64,000 bases of DNA from an uncultured Pseudomonadota bacterium (lineage in GTDB: Bacteria > Myxococcota_A > UBA796 > SXON01): positions 22,515 to 86,514 of the forward strand of contig CAIQVJ010000069.1 in NCBI GenBank assembly GCA_903875225.1. Reading direction: 5' to 3'. Position 1 is the stretch's first letter, and each line of letters opens with the position of its first letter. The translations under genes and the position numbers were made by a program. Below the pieces are notes generated by a model, which had not been told where the DNA came from, ran no database searches, and was given only the letters and a program-made list of their open reading frames with translations. Below, piece after piece: positions 36,605 through 47,641 of this stretch.

Positions 36605-37543
36605 ATGACAGCGAAAGCAGACACGCCCAAACGCGGGAACAGCGCCTTTGTGATCGGCTGCGTACTCGGCCTGGTCTTCATCGGCGGGGGATTGCTGGTA
36701 CTCACGGTTGGAGGCGGCTTTTTCGCCGCCTACCTCTGGACGCCCAGCGCCAGGCCCACCGAGACGACGAGCGCCGTGAGCATCCACAACCCGGGGTCCA
36801 AACCCGTGGACGTGAAGTGCTCGGGCGGCGGAAAAGAGGCGACGGCCACGGTGGACGCCGGAGCGACCACCGTGGTGACGACCGCTGGCGTGCCCGTGGA
36901 GTGCAGCGGAACGATCGGCACCGAAGAAGTCTGGACCTGGAGCGCCGATGACGGGACGGCATGGTCGGTGGACCTGCCCCTGGCGCCGAGCGAAGGCGAT
37001 GCTGTCGCCGCAGTGGACCCGAACGCCGCTGTCGACCCGAACGCGCCGGTCGACCCCAGCGCGCCGGTCGACCCCAACGCCCCGACCGCAGCCGTCGACC
37101 CCACCGCCCCCGCAGACCCGAACGCCGCGGCGGTGCCGAGCACCACCACCACGTCGACCCCGGCAGCCACGGCGACGGCCGCGCCAAAGCCCGCTCCCTC
37201 CACGCGGACGACGCCAAAGCCTGCCACCACCAAACCCGCGCCCGCCGCGACCACGACGCCCGCCCCAGAGCCTGCACCGGCCCCGGCGCCCGCTCCCGCA
37301 GCCACGACCTCCGCTCCGACGAAGATCACGGTCGAGTTCAGCAAGAAGGCCAAGAAGGTCAAGGGCATCGTCGTGGCGGTCGATGGCAAGAACATCGGCA
37401 TGGTCCCCACCTCCACCGAGGTCTCGACGGGCATGCACAGCGTGACCGTAAAAAAGGACAGCATCAATCTGTACTGCAGCATCGCCGCCTCCGGAAAGGC
37501 CTGGACCCTGATGCTGGACCCCGACGCCCCCGCGTGCCCCTGA
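36605..37543 (+). CDS. Membrane-anchored Ala/Pro/Thr-rich protein with C-terminal PEGA-like domain
   Basis: 312 aa. One transmembrane helix at about 16-40 with a short cytosolic N-terminus, then a small beta domain with two cysteines (VKCSGG, VECSGT), then about 120 low-complexity residues including V-D-P-N-A repeats and Thr/Pro/Ala tracts. The C-terminal domain (about 245-312) has KKVKGIVVAVDGKNIG and a STGMHSVTVKKD pattern, resembling PEGA domains (G-x-H-x-V/I). The function is probably a cell-wall spanning or surface attachment protein. GGAG lies 5 to 8 bases before ATG 36605. The stop overlaps the next gene by 10 bases. Confidence 0.65.
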   Translation: MTAKADTPKRGNSAFVIGCVLGLVFIGGGLLVLTVGGGFFAAYLWTPSARPTETTSAVSIHNPGSKPVDVKCSGGGKEATATVDAGATTVVTTAGVPVECSGTIGTEEVWTWSADDGTAWSVDLPLAPSEGDAVAAVDPNAAVDPNAPVDPSAPVDPNAPTAAVDPTAPADPNAAAVPSTTTTSTPAATATAAPKPAPSTRTTPKPATTKPAPAATTTPAPEPAPAPAPAPAATTSAPTKITVEFSKKAKKVKGIVVAVDGKNIGMVPTSTEVSTGMHSVTVKKDSINLYCSIAASGKAWTLMLDPDAPACP

Positions 37544-37821
37544 CGCTCCTCTCCCCCGCGGGGATCGAGGCAGCCAGACGCACGCTGACGGGCTGGTCGG
37601 TCGAAGGGCAGGCGCTCCAACGCACGTTCACGTTCTCCGACTACGGCGCCACCATCGCATTCGTGAACGCCGTCGCCCGGATCGCCGTCGAGCAGGATCA
37701 CCACCCCGTGCTGGTGGTCGGCTACGACCGGTGCGAGGTACGCTGGTCGACACACACCGCCAGCGGGATCACGGAGAAGGATCTCTCCTGCGCGAAGCTG
37801 GTGGACAGGCTCACCGGCTGA
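37534..37821 (+). CDS. phhB: Pterin-4a-carbinolamine dehydratase
   Basis: 95 aa. Dehydrates 4a-hydroxytetrahydrobiopterin, recycling pterin for aromatic amino-acid hydroxylases or acting in folate-related pathways. Seen: LTGWSVEGQALQRTFTF, then VEQDHHPVLVVGYDRCEV with the catalytic E-x-D-H-H-P signature, and TASGITEKDLSCAKLVD, the T-H-x-x-x-G-I/L-T-x-x-D motif. The length is typical (95-118 aa). GTG start 37534 lies inside the end of the preceding gene, so translation is likely coupled. No phenylalanine hydroxylase is in the window. Confidence 0.9.
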   Translation: MPLTLLSPAGIEAARRTLTGWSVEGQALQRTFTFSDYGATIAFVNAVARIAVEQDHHPVLVVGYDRCEVRWSTHTASGITEKDLSCAKLVDRLTG

Positions 37822-37904
37822 ACGGTGGGCCGCCGGGGGTGCCCTCCGGCGGTAGCCCACCATCGGTCAATCACGTTACCCGGGCGTTCCCCAAAGGAGT
37901 GTTC

Positions 37905-40121
<2,217 letters not shown>

Positions 40122-40205
40122 CCGGGGGCCCTGCGCCCGTGGCCCGCAAGGCTACGCTGCGATAGCCCGCCAGCCCCGGAGTAGACCTTCGGAAAGAGAG
40201 TGCCT

Positions 40206-40733
40206 GTGAGCGTTTTGAACGAAGGTGTCGTGGTCCCGGTCACGCACTTGAACCCCGTGTCCGGGTTGCCGATCACGTTCGGGACGTCGCCTGCCGTGGT
40301 CGTCTTCGTGCGCGACCTGCACGGCACGACGGCACGGATGGCGCTCGCCGCGCTCTCCACGATCTGGTCCGAGCTCGACGCCCACGGCGTGCAGCTCGCC
40401 GTGGTCACCCACACCGACCTCACCTACGCCCGCGACTACGTTCCGCGCCACCACGTGCTCTTTCCGCTGATCGTGGACGAGACCGGCGGCCTGCGCGAAC
40501 AGTTCGGCCTCGGCACGGACGGCGCGCTCACCGGCACGCTGCTCTCGCTGCGCCCCGGGAACGTGCGGGCGTGGTTCGACGGGCTCGGCCTCAGCCGCGA
40601 CCTCGCGCTCCCCAACATGGAGTTGGGGGGGGAGTTCGCGATCGATCGCAACGGGCGCGTCGTGTACGCGCGCGCGTTCAGCGGGCTGCTGGATCATCCG
40701 GACCTGGAGAGGCTGAAGGCCTCGGTGCTCTAG
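40206..40733 (+). CDS. AhpC/TSA (peroxiredoxin-like) protein lacking the active cysteine
   Basis: 175 aa with a thioredoxin-like pattern: AVVVFVRDLHGTTARMAL where the catalytic loop of peroxiredoxin-like proteins (for example F-x-R-x-x-x-C-x-x-C-R) should lie, then VQLAVVTHTDL, FPLIVDETGGLREQFGL (D-x-x-x-x-x-x-x-x-(Y/F)-G-L) and GEFAIDRNGRVVYA. No cysteine occurs anywhere in the loop, so peroxidase activity is not expected. Start is GTG 40206, six bases after a GAGAG ribosome-binding site (GTG 40200 is possible). Follows the E1 gene by 84 bases. Confidence 0.7.
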   Translation: MSVLNEGVVVPVTHLNPVSGLPITFGTSPAVVVFVRDLHGTTARMALAALSTIWSELDAHGVQLAVVTHTDLTYARDYVPRHHVLFPLIVDETGGLREQFGLGTDGALTGTLLSLRPGNVRAWFDGLGLSRDLALPNMELGGEFAIDRNGRVVYARAFSGLLDHPDLERLKASVL

Positions 40734-40739
40734 TCAGCG

Positions 40740-40769
40740 GCGTCGGGCTCCACGCGTGCAGCCCGACGC
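40740..40769. terminator. Strong hairpin between convergent genes
   Basis: A perfect 10-bp inverted repeat, GCGTCGGGCT (40740-40749) and AGCCCGACGC (40760-40769), with a 10-base loop, between the peroxiredoxin-like gene and the convergent PKD protein gene. No clear T-tract follows in either direction. Probably a bidirectional terminator. Confidence 0.6.
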
Positions 40770-40780
40770 GCGCACGGCGC

Positions 40781-43700
40781 CTACTGCCGGCTGCCCCGGC
40801 GACGCCGGACCAGCAGGAGCCCGAGGGTGCCTGCCAGGCCAAGGCCCACCGAGCCCTCCGAACCGCTCGTGGCGCACCCGCAGCCGCCCGGCTTGTCGTT
40901 CAAGCCTGCCGTGTCGACGCCGCCCGTGTCGGGAACGCCGGTGTCCGAGGTGTCCCCGGTGTCATCCGGGGCGAACTCCACGAAGGCCCAGGCGGGGGCC
41001 CAATCGCTGGCCAGACCGGAGTCGTCGATCGCACGCGCCGACCAGTACCAGGTACCCGAAGTCAGCGCGGGCGAGACGTCCCAGGTCACCGCCCCGTCGG
41101 TCGCCGTGAGCGAGGTCGCAGTCGCCACGGGATCGCTGAGATCGGCGTTCGCCGAGACCACGATCTCGTAGGTGACGGGGTCGCCTTCCGGGTCCACCGA
41201 CTCGGAGCAGGTGAGGGTCGGCGTGGTGTCCTCGGTGGTGCTGGTGTCCAACGGGTCCACGAGCTCAGGCACCGACGGAGCGTCGTCCGGGCCACGGACG
41301 AACACCTCGATGACCGACCACTCCCCCGAGAACCCGTCCGCGTCGGTCGCACGCACCCGGAGCCAGTTGTCGGCGTTCTCGATCAGCGAGTCGCCGACCG
41401 CTGCCAGATCCAGCGCGTTGACCTCTGCGGTCCACTCGGCGGGCCCCCGGAACGCCGAGTCGACGTCGTCCTGCACGGTGTACGTGACGGCGGTGCCCTC
41501 CGGGTCGATCGCGACCGACCAGGAGAGCGCCGGGTTGACGTCGTCCAGCACGTCGCCGTCTTCGGGCGCGAGCCAGGTGATCGCGCTCGGCGCGAGGTTG
41601 TCGGTGGAGACCTGGAAGTACCCGGGCTCGCTCCACACCCCCTGGACGCCAGCCTCGGTGACCGCGCGAACCTCCCACGCATACGACGCGTGGTCGACGA
41701 GCGCCGCCGTGGTCGTCCAGTTCCCATAGGCATCCGCAGCGTCGTCCGTGACCCCGGTGGTCTCGTCGATGACGACGGTGAGGGCCTCGTCCATCACGCG
41801 GACGTCGTAGGTGACCGCCCCGCCGGAGGGATCGGTCGCGATCGTCCACACGTAGTTGGGCGAGACCGTGGTCACGACCAGGTCGTCCACCGGACTGACG
41901 GGCACCGGGGTCGAGGGAGCGTCCCCGGAGCTGTTCACGTAGAAGGAGGCGAGATCCGACCAGGGGCCATCCACGATCCCGTCATCGGCGCGACACCGCC
42001 AGTAGGCCATGGCGTCGTCCGGCAGGTCGACGTTGACGGTCCAGGAGGTCTGGTCCGGGCTCTCCACGATGTCGGCGCCTGCTGCGGCGAGCGTGGTGCC
42101 ATCGGGGTCGATGTAGACCTCGTAGTCGTAGGTCAGCTCGAGCCCGCGCGGGCTCGTCGCGTTGTCCAGCAGCAGGTCCGGCTGGAGGATGGCGACCACC
42201 GCGTTGTCGATCGGCGCGTACGGAACGGGCGCCGTCGGCCCGTCGAACACGTTCGGATCGGTGCCGTCGAGGGACTCGTCCACGTTGGAGATGCCGTCGG
42301 CGTCGGCGTCGGCGTCGGCATCGCCCGGATCGTTGGGATCGAACCCGTTCAGCAGCTCATACCCGTCGGCCATGCCGTCGCCGTCCGTATCGAGCGCGGT
42401 CACGACCACCTGGAAGTCCTGCGTGGCGGTGCCCCCGTCCCCATCCGCCACCACGAGGCTCACGTCCACCGGCGCGAGCGAGTCCGTGTAGGTCGGCGTC
42501 CACGTGAGCTCTCCGGAGGCAGCGTCGACCACCATGCCGTCCGGCCCGGTCACGGACCAGGAGAGGATGTCGGCAGCTCCCGGGTCGGTCGCGGTGGCCG
42601 CATAGCTGTAGAGCGTGCCTTCGTCCGCCGTGAGCACAGGCGTGCTCGTGATGGTCGGCGCGACGTTCTCGATGTTGACGCCCGTGGTGGTGGTGGCGCT
42701 GCCACCGTCGTCGTCGGTGACGGTCAGCGTGAGGACGTAGCTGCCCTCATCCGGCCAGGCATGCGTGGTCGCGCTCCCGGTGCCGGTCGTGCCGTCCCCG
42801 AAGTCCCAGGTGTACGTGAGGGTGTCGGCGGTGCCGGGGTCGGTCGCCACGCCCACCACGGGCAGGTGATCCCCCTCGTACCCGGCGACGGGAGCGAGGT
42901 CGGAGACCATCGGGTCGGCGTTGGTCACCTCCACCAGCGTGGTCATCGTGGAGTACGCACCCGCGTTGTCGGTGGCCGTGAGCGTGACCGTGTAGGTGCC
43001 GTTGTCCGCGTAGACGTGCGTGCTCGTGGCCCCGGTGCCCGTGGACCCGTCGCCGTAGTCCCAGGTGTAGGTGATCGTGTCCGCCGCGACGTCCGTGGCG
43101 AGGCCCACGAAGGTGCCGGCGTCCCCTTCTACCAGAGGCGTGGTGCCGGAGATCAGCGTGATGACCGGGGCCACGTCCGAGATGACCATCGACTGGCTGG
43201 CCGTCGCGCTGCCCCCATCGTCGTCGGTGACCGTGAGCGTGACCGTGTAGGTGCCGTCGTTCGTCCAGGTGTGCGTGGCCGCAGCGCCGGTGGAGGTGCT
43301 CCCATCCCCCCAATTCCACAGGTAGGTGAGCGTGTCCGCCGTGCCGGGATCGGTCGCGGCGGCGACGAACGACGCGCTCTGCCCCTCGGCCCCCGTCGTC
43401 GGCCAGGTGCCGGATCCGATGACCGGGTTCGCGTTGGTCACGGTGACCGTGGAGGTGGTGCTGGTGCTGGCGCCGGCGTCGTCCGTGACGGTGACCGTGA
43501 CCGTGTAGGTGCCGTTGTCCGCATACGCATGTGTGCTGCTGGCCGCGCTGCCCGTGGACCCATCGCCGAAGTCCCACGCGTAGGTGAGCGGGTCTGCAGG
43601 CACGTCCGTCGCCGACACCGTGAACGTGCCGACGCTGCCCTCCACGAGCGGCGTGGGCACGGAAGACGCGCTGATCACGGGCGCCACGTTCGCGATGCTG

Positions 43701-46291
43701 ATCACGCTGGAGCTGACAGCGCTCCCGCCATCGTCGTCCGTCACGGTCAGGGTGACCGCGTAGACCCCGTCGTCCCCGTAGGCGTGGCTCGAGACCGCCC
43801 CGGTCGAGGAGCTTCCGTCGCCCCAGTTCCAGGTGTACGTCAACGTGTCGGCGGCGCCCGGATCCGTGGCCGAGCCGACGAACGTGACGCTCACGCCTTC
43901 ATTCCCGCTCGGGGGGGAGACGCCGGCGCCGATCACCGGGTCGGCGTTGGTGACGGTGACCGTGGTGGAGGAGGAGGAGGAGGCCCCGCCGTTGTCGGTG
44001 GCTGTCAGCGTGACGGTGTAGGTGCCGTTGTCCGCATACGCGTGGGTGGTGCTCGCGCCGGTGCCCGACGTGCCGTCGCCGTAGTTCCACGTGTAGGAGA
44101 TCGAATCCGAGGGGACGTCGGTGGCAGCCCCCGAGAACGTGCCGGCCGTCCCCTCCACCAGCGGCGTGGTCGCGGTGAGCGAGGTGATCGCCGGCGCGAC
44201 GTTGGAGATGGTCATCGTCTGGCTGGAGGTCACGCTCCCGCCGTCCTTGTCGGTCACCGTGAGGGTCACGGTGTAGTTGCCGTTGTCCGCCCAGGTGTGG
44301 CTCGCCGCCGCAGTGTTCGACGAGGTGCCGTCGCCCCAGGACCACAGGTAGGTGAGCGTGTCGAGGACACCCGCGTCCGTCGCGGACGCGACGAACGAGG
44401 CGCTCACGCCCTCCGAGCCCGTGGTCGGCCACGTGCTGGGCCCGATCACCGGGTTCACGTTGGTGATCACGCTGGTCCCGCTCGCGCTCACGGAGCCCGT
44501 GTCGTCGGAGACGGTGACCGTGACCGTGTAGGTGCCGTTGTCCGCATAGGTGTGCGTCGTGCTGCTCCCCGAGGTCGTGTTGGACGAGCCGTCGCCCCAG
44601 TTCCACGAGTAGGTCAGGACGTCAGCGGTGCCCGGGTCGGTGGCGCTGACCGAGTAGGCGATCGCCGAGCCCTCGCCGCCGCTGCCCATGCTGGAAGACC
44701 AGATCGTGGGCAGCACGTTGGCGACCGTGAGCGTGCCGCTGGACGTGACCGACCCGCCGTCCCCGTCGTTGACCGTGAGCGTCCAGTTGTAGGCGCCATC
44801 ATCGGCGTAGGCGTGGGACGCACTGGCTCCCGTGCCGCTCGTTCCATCGCCGTACGCCCAGGTGTAGGTCAGGATGTCGGCCGTACCGGGGTCGGTGGCG
44901 GTGGCCGCAAACGTGGAAGCCGTGCCCTCGCTGGAGCCGGTGCCCGACGAGGACGTGATCGTCGGCGCGACGTTGGTGATCGAGAACATCAGCCCGTAGC
45001 CGAGGTAGTTCCACAGATCGGCGCTCGTTCCACCGTCCTCGTCGGTGGCGTAGATCGTGGGATCGTAGGTGCCTTCGTCGACGAAGGCATGCGAGGTGTT
45101 GACGCCGCTGGCGGAGGTCGTGACCGTGCCGTCGCCCCAATCGTAGTGGATCGTGACGGTGTCTGCCGCGACGTCGGTCGCAGTGCCCGTCTGGGTGATC
45201 GACGTGCCCTCGTATGCGTAGATGGTGTAGTAGAGGAGGGATCCGATGGTGCTGGTCGACGATGCGTAGTACCCGGACCAGATCCCGACCCCGGTCGGCG
45301 TGGGCGCAGCGTTGGCGACCGTGACTGTTGCCGTGTCTGTGGCGGTGACGCCCGTGCTGTTGGTGACACGTACCGTAGCCGTGTAGGTGCCATTGTCCGG
45401 GTAGGTGCAGGACGCCGTGCTGCTGCTTCCAGAGGTGTCGTAGGTCCCGTCGCTCGTGCAGTCGAAGGCGTAGCTGCTCACGCTCCCGAAGACGCCCACC
45501 GAGCCTGCGCCCGAGAGCGTCGTCGCCACGCCCTCGGTCGCGGTGTAGGGCCCATTCGCCTCCGCGATGGGCGCGCGAGAGGTGCTGAAGGCGACCGCGA
45601 GTGAGTCAGCGATGTAATACCAATTGTACGAGAGTTGGGTGTAGTACCCGGACGTGGACCCACCATCGATGCCTACTGTCGCGCTCAGGCCATACGAGTA
45701 GTAGTCCTCCCACCAATTGATGTTCTCGAATTGGACGTCCTTGTATTGGTAGACGATGAGGTTCGACGTCTCGTAGAGTTGGATCGCGAAGCTCACCCCC
45801 CCCTCACCGCTGTGGTCGTGACGCTCGGCATCCACGAAGGCGACGGTGAAGATGCGGTTGGGGGAGGTCCCCGAGGTGTACGTGTAGACGAAGCTGGAGC
45901 TGCCGCTCATGTCGAGGTCGTCCCAGAACGGCGCCATCATCGCCTGGGTGTTCGAACTGAAGCTCGTGTTGGAGCTGGTGCACGTGCTGGTCGGGCTGAC
46001 GTACCCGTTCGCACAGACGTACAGCGAGGAGTAGGACGTTCCGTAGAAGCTGAAATTGAACGGGAGCGCCACGGACTCCGAGGAGTTGTTGGAGCCGCCG
46101 GCCGTGGCGAGCGACGTGCCGCTGCTGGCCGCCGTGCTGAAGATGGAGGACGAGTAGGGGATGCCCCCGCTCGCGTTGCTGTCCGCGTAGTAGTAGCCGA
46201 ACGAGTCCGGCCCCCCGGAGGCCGCGAGTGCACGCCCGGACAGCAGGAGCCCCAGGGAAAGGAGCAACAGGGAGGGGGGACGGCGCTGCAT
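40781..46291 (-). CDS. Giant secreted PKD-repeat surface protein with MYXO-CTERM-like tail
   Basis: 1836 aa. Signal peptide at 1-23 (cleavage near ALAAS). Residues about 28-240 form a nidogen-like beta domain (PFNFSFYGTSYSSLYVCANGY, MMAPFWDDLD, IQLYETSNLIVYQY). Eleven PKD-like domains of about 85 aa follow (about 241-1212), each with W/Y-x-W-x-(Y/F/W)-G-D-G, H-x-Y/W-x-D-x-G-x-Y and V-T-x-T-V-x-D. A cadherin-like domain, an Asp-rich calcium-type repeat (DTDGDGMADGYE, DADADADGIS), about four fibronectin-like domains and a tail GGCGCATSG plus hydrophobic helix and Arg cluster come after. That tail is a sorting signal of the MYXO-CTERM kind. Likely an adhesin or scaffold on the outer surface. ATG 46291 is chosen for the signal peptide and a GGAGAG upstream. 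Confidence 0.88.
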   Translation of the reverse strand: MQRRPPSLLLLSLGLLLSGRALAASGGPDSFGYYYADSNASGGIPYSSSIFSTAASSGTSLATAGGSNNSSESVALPFNFSFYGTSYSSLYVCANGYVSPTSTCTSSNTSFSSNTQAMMAPFWDDLDMSGSSSFVYTYTSGTSPNRIFTVAFVDAERHDHSGEGGVSFAIQLYETSNLIVYQYKDVQFENINWWEDYYSYGLSATVGIDGGSTSGYYTQLSYNWYYIADSLAVAFSTSRAPIAEANGPYTATEGVATTLSGAGSVGVFGSVSSYAFDCTSDGTYDTSGSSSTASCTYPDNGTYTATVRVTNSTGVTATDTATVTVANAAPTPTGVGIWSGYYASSTSTIGSLLYYTIYAYEGTSITQTGTATDVAADTVTIHYDWGDGTVTTSASGVNTSHAFVDEGTYDPTIYATDEDGGTSADLWNYLGYGLMFSITNVAPTITSSSGTGSSEGTASTFAATATDPGTADILTYTWAYGDGTSGTGASASHAYADDGAYNWTLTVNDGDGGSVTSSGTLTVANVLPTIWSSSMGSGGEGSAIAYSVSATDPGTADVLTYSWNWGDGSSNTTSGSSTTHTYADNGTYTVTVTVSDDTGSVSASGTSVITNVNPVIGPSTWPTTGSEGVSASFVASATDAGVLDTLTYLWSWGDGTSSNTAAASHTWADNGNYTVTLTVTDKDGGSVTSSQTMTISNVAPAITSLTATTPLVEGTAGTFSGAATDVPSDSISYTWNYGDGTSGTGASTTHAYADNGTYTVTLTATDNGGASSSSSTTVTVTNADPVIGAGVSPPSGNEGVSVTFVGSATDPGAADTLTYTWNWGDGSSSTGAVSSHAYGDDGVYAVTLTVTDDDGGSAVSSSVISIANVAPVISASSVPTPLVEGSVGTFTVSATDVPADPLTYAWDFGDGSTGSAASSTHAYADNGTYTVTVTVTDDAGASTSTTSTVTVTNANPVIGSGTWPTTGAEGQSASFVAAATDPGTADTLTYLWNWGDGSTSTGAAATHTWTNDGTYTVTLTVTDDDGGSATASQSMVISDVAPVITLISGTTPLVEGDAGTFVGLATDVAADTITYTWDYGDGSTGTGATSTHVYADNGTYTVTLTATDNAGAYSTMTTLVEVTNADPMVSDLAPVAGYEGDHLPVVGVATDPGTADTLTYTWDFGDGTTGTGSATTHAWPDEGSYVLTLTVTDDDGGSATTTTGVNIENVAPTITSTPVLTADEGTLYSYAATATDPGAADILSWSVTGPDGMVVDAASGELTWTPTYTDSLAPVDVSLVVADGDGGTATQDFQVVVTALDTDGDGMADGYELLNGFDPNDPGDADADADADGISNVDESLDGTDPNVFDGPTAPVPYAPIDNAVVAILQPDLLLDNATSPRGLELTYDYEVYIDPDGTTLAAAGADIVESPDQTSWTVNVDLPDDAMAYWRCRADDGIVDGPWSDLASFYVNSSGDAPSTPVPVSPVDDLVVTTVSPNYVWTIATDPSGGAVTYDVRVMDEALTVVIDETTGVTDDAADAYGNWTTTAALVDHASYAWEVRAVTEAGVQGVWSEPGYFQVSTDNLAPSAITWLAPEDGDVLDDVNPALSWSVAIDPEGTAVTYTVQDDVDSAFRGPAEWTAEVNALDLAAVGDSLIENADNWLRVRATDADGFSGEWSVIEVFVRGPDDAPSVPELVDPLDTSTTEDTTPTLTCSESVDPEGDPVTYEIVVSANADLSDPVATATSLTATDGAVTWDVSPALTSGTWYWSARAIDDSGLASDWAPAWAFVEFAPDDTGDTSDTGVPDTGGVDTAGLNDKPGGCGCATSGSEGSVGLGLAGTLGLLLVRRRRGSRQ
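42911..44449 (-). repeat. Higher-order repeat: PKD domains 5-10 as three copies of a two-domain unit
   Basis: Six adjacent PKD domains alternate between an odd type (E-G-x-S-x-x-F-V plus T-D-P-G or T-D-A-G) and an even type (P-L-V-E-G-x-x-G-T-F plus T-D-V-P/A), giving three roughly 510-bp tandem units. Protein-coding, diverged. Confidence 0.75.
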
Positions 46292-46418
46292 GGACTCTCC
46301 GGGGAGTGGTGGAACCCCGCGATGATAGCAGCCCCCGGGCCGACCCACCCGGTCCAGGGATGGGTAGTGGCCTCATGTCAGGTACAGCCGGCGGCGGGCG
46401 CCCCGACCGGCCGCTGCG

Positions 46419-47633
46419 CTACATCTGTCCCTGGACCACGGCCGGACGCGCGACCGTCCAGTCCCGCATCGCAGCCTGCGCATCCCGGCAGCCGTAGTCA
46501 CCCCACGGGCTGCGCGGATCGGTGCGGCACGCGCTCTCGATGTTGGCGGTCTCCGTGGCCACCCAACCCGGGAGATCCGCGGACTCCCAGACCGAGAGGA
46601 CGTGGTTGATGTGCTCGTCGAGGGCCGCCTTGCACTCGGTGGAGGCCGCGCACTGGACGGCGAGCTCGCCGTCGTAGGCCTCGTGGACGTCGATCACCTC
46701 GGTCGTCGAGTCTGGCAGAACCCGGTCCAGGAACGCCTGGTCCGGGCCCGTGGGGATCATCGTCCACTTCGAGGTGGCGGGCTCGTGGTACAGGTAGAAG
46801 TTGTTGGCGAGCGTGGTGTAGGCATCCGCGTTGGAGCTGACGAGCTCGGCGGCCCACAGATCGAGCAGGTGGTCGACGTCGAAGTTCGCCGAGAGCACGG
46901 AGTAGTAGGTCTCGGACGTGGCGGCGTCGGTCGCGTCGATCAGTGCTTGCAGATCGACCTTGTCGGCGGGCTCGCCCTGCTCCGCGATCTCGAAGTTCAT
47001 GGCCCGGTTGGCCATGACGTCCGCACCGTAGCCGCCCTCGTAGAGGTTCCCCGAGTCGTCGTCGAAGTGGTGGTTGATGAAGTGCTCGTCCACGCACTCG
47101 ACGATGCCGTGGAGGCCGTAGAGCTCCCCGTTCACGTAGATCTCGGCGTACCCGTGGCGCGGGGTCGCGAGCCCCAGCTGATCGTAGAGCCAGTAGGCCG
47201 TGTGCTCGGACGACATCGACGCGTCCTGCACCATGTTGTTCAGCGCCAGGCGCTCGATGTCGTGGAAGCGCTGGTCCGGGTTCCACTGGTGGAAGTCGAT
47301 CTTGAAGGAGGGCTTCCCGCTCATGTCCTGGAACGAGAAGTTCCCCTTCAGGTGTACACCCACGTCGTAGGACTCCGACTCGTAGGTGAAGGTCGCATGG
47401 ACGTCGGTCCCAGGGTCGGCGGCGAGCGAGGCCAGCGCAGCGTCATCCATGTCGAGGCCGAACGTGTGGATCGTCGACCCGAACGGGAAGTCGGGGTCGC
47501 CGTCGACCGTGTCACTGGTGTCGCTGGTGTCGGAGGTGTCGGAGGTGTCGGAGGTGTCGGAGGTGTCGGAGGTGTCCGAGTCGTCCGGGAGTACGTCAGG
47601 GCCGCGGCAGGCGGCGAGGAGCAGCAGATACAT
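46419..47633 (-). CDS. CotH-like kinase family lipoprotein
   Basis: 404 aa. A short lipoprotein signal (lipobox LAAC near residue 9), then an Asp-Thr-Ser run (residues about 18-45) as a spacer. The CotH domain has KPSFKIDFHQW, LALNNMVQDASMSSEHTAYWL, YAEIYVNGELYGLHGIVECVD, DDSGNLYEGGYG and the metal-binding-like WTMIPTGPDQAF. CotH proteins are atypical kinases that phosphorylate surface or spore-coat proteins in Bacillus; in this lineage they are often found as surface lipoproteins. The usual D-x-D at the C-terminal metal site here reads G-P-D, so activity is uncertain. It lies just upstream of, and on the same strand as, the PKD surface protein gene (127-base gap), which could be its target; inference only. 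Confidence 0.8.
   Translation of the reverse strand: MYLLLLAACRGPDVLPDDSDTSDTSDTSDTSDTSDTSDTSDTVDGDPDFPFGSTIHTFGLDMDDAALASLAADPGTDVHATFTYESESYDVGVHLKGNFSFQDMSGKPSFKIDFHQWNPDQRFHDIERLALNNMVQDASMSSEHTAYWLYDQLGLATPRHGYAEIYVNGELYGLHGIVECVDEHFINHHFDDDSGNLYEGGYGADVMANRAMNFEIAEQGEPADKVDLQALIDATDAATSETYYSVLSANFDVDHLLDLWAAELVSSNADAYTTLANNFYLYHEPATSKWTMIPTGPDQAFLDRVLPDSTTEVIDVHEAYDGELAVQCAASTECKAALDEHINHVLSVWESADLPGWVATETANIESACRTDPRSPWGDYGCRDAQAAMRDWTVARPAVVQGQM
47511..47582 (-). repeat. 9-bp tandem repeat coding for (Asp-Thr-Ser)n
   Basis: Eight 9-base units, GTCGGAGGT on the plus strand, five of them identical, with variants at both ends. Near-identity at DNA level suggests slippage-driven length variation of the lipoprotein spacer. 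Confidence 0.9.
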
Positions 47634-47641
47634 CGACGACC

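Noticed and set aside
36604..36607. Shared CATG with ATG on both strands as starts of two divergent genes
   Set aside because: Would leave no 5' UTR for either; the GNAT family N-terminus fits GTG 36558 better.
40571..45604. A 1677-codon plus-strand open frame opposite the PKD protein
   Set aside because: Repetitive V-G-D/R-G-R pattern is the antisense image of the PKD repeats; no signal, no family.
47511..47582. Nine-base repeat considered as regulatory iteron
   Set aside because: In frame with the CotH gene and codes for Asp-Thr-Ser; no replication gene nearby.
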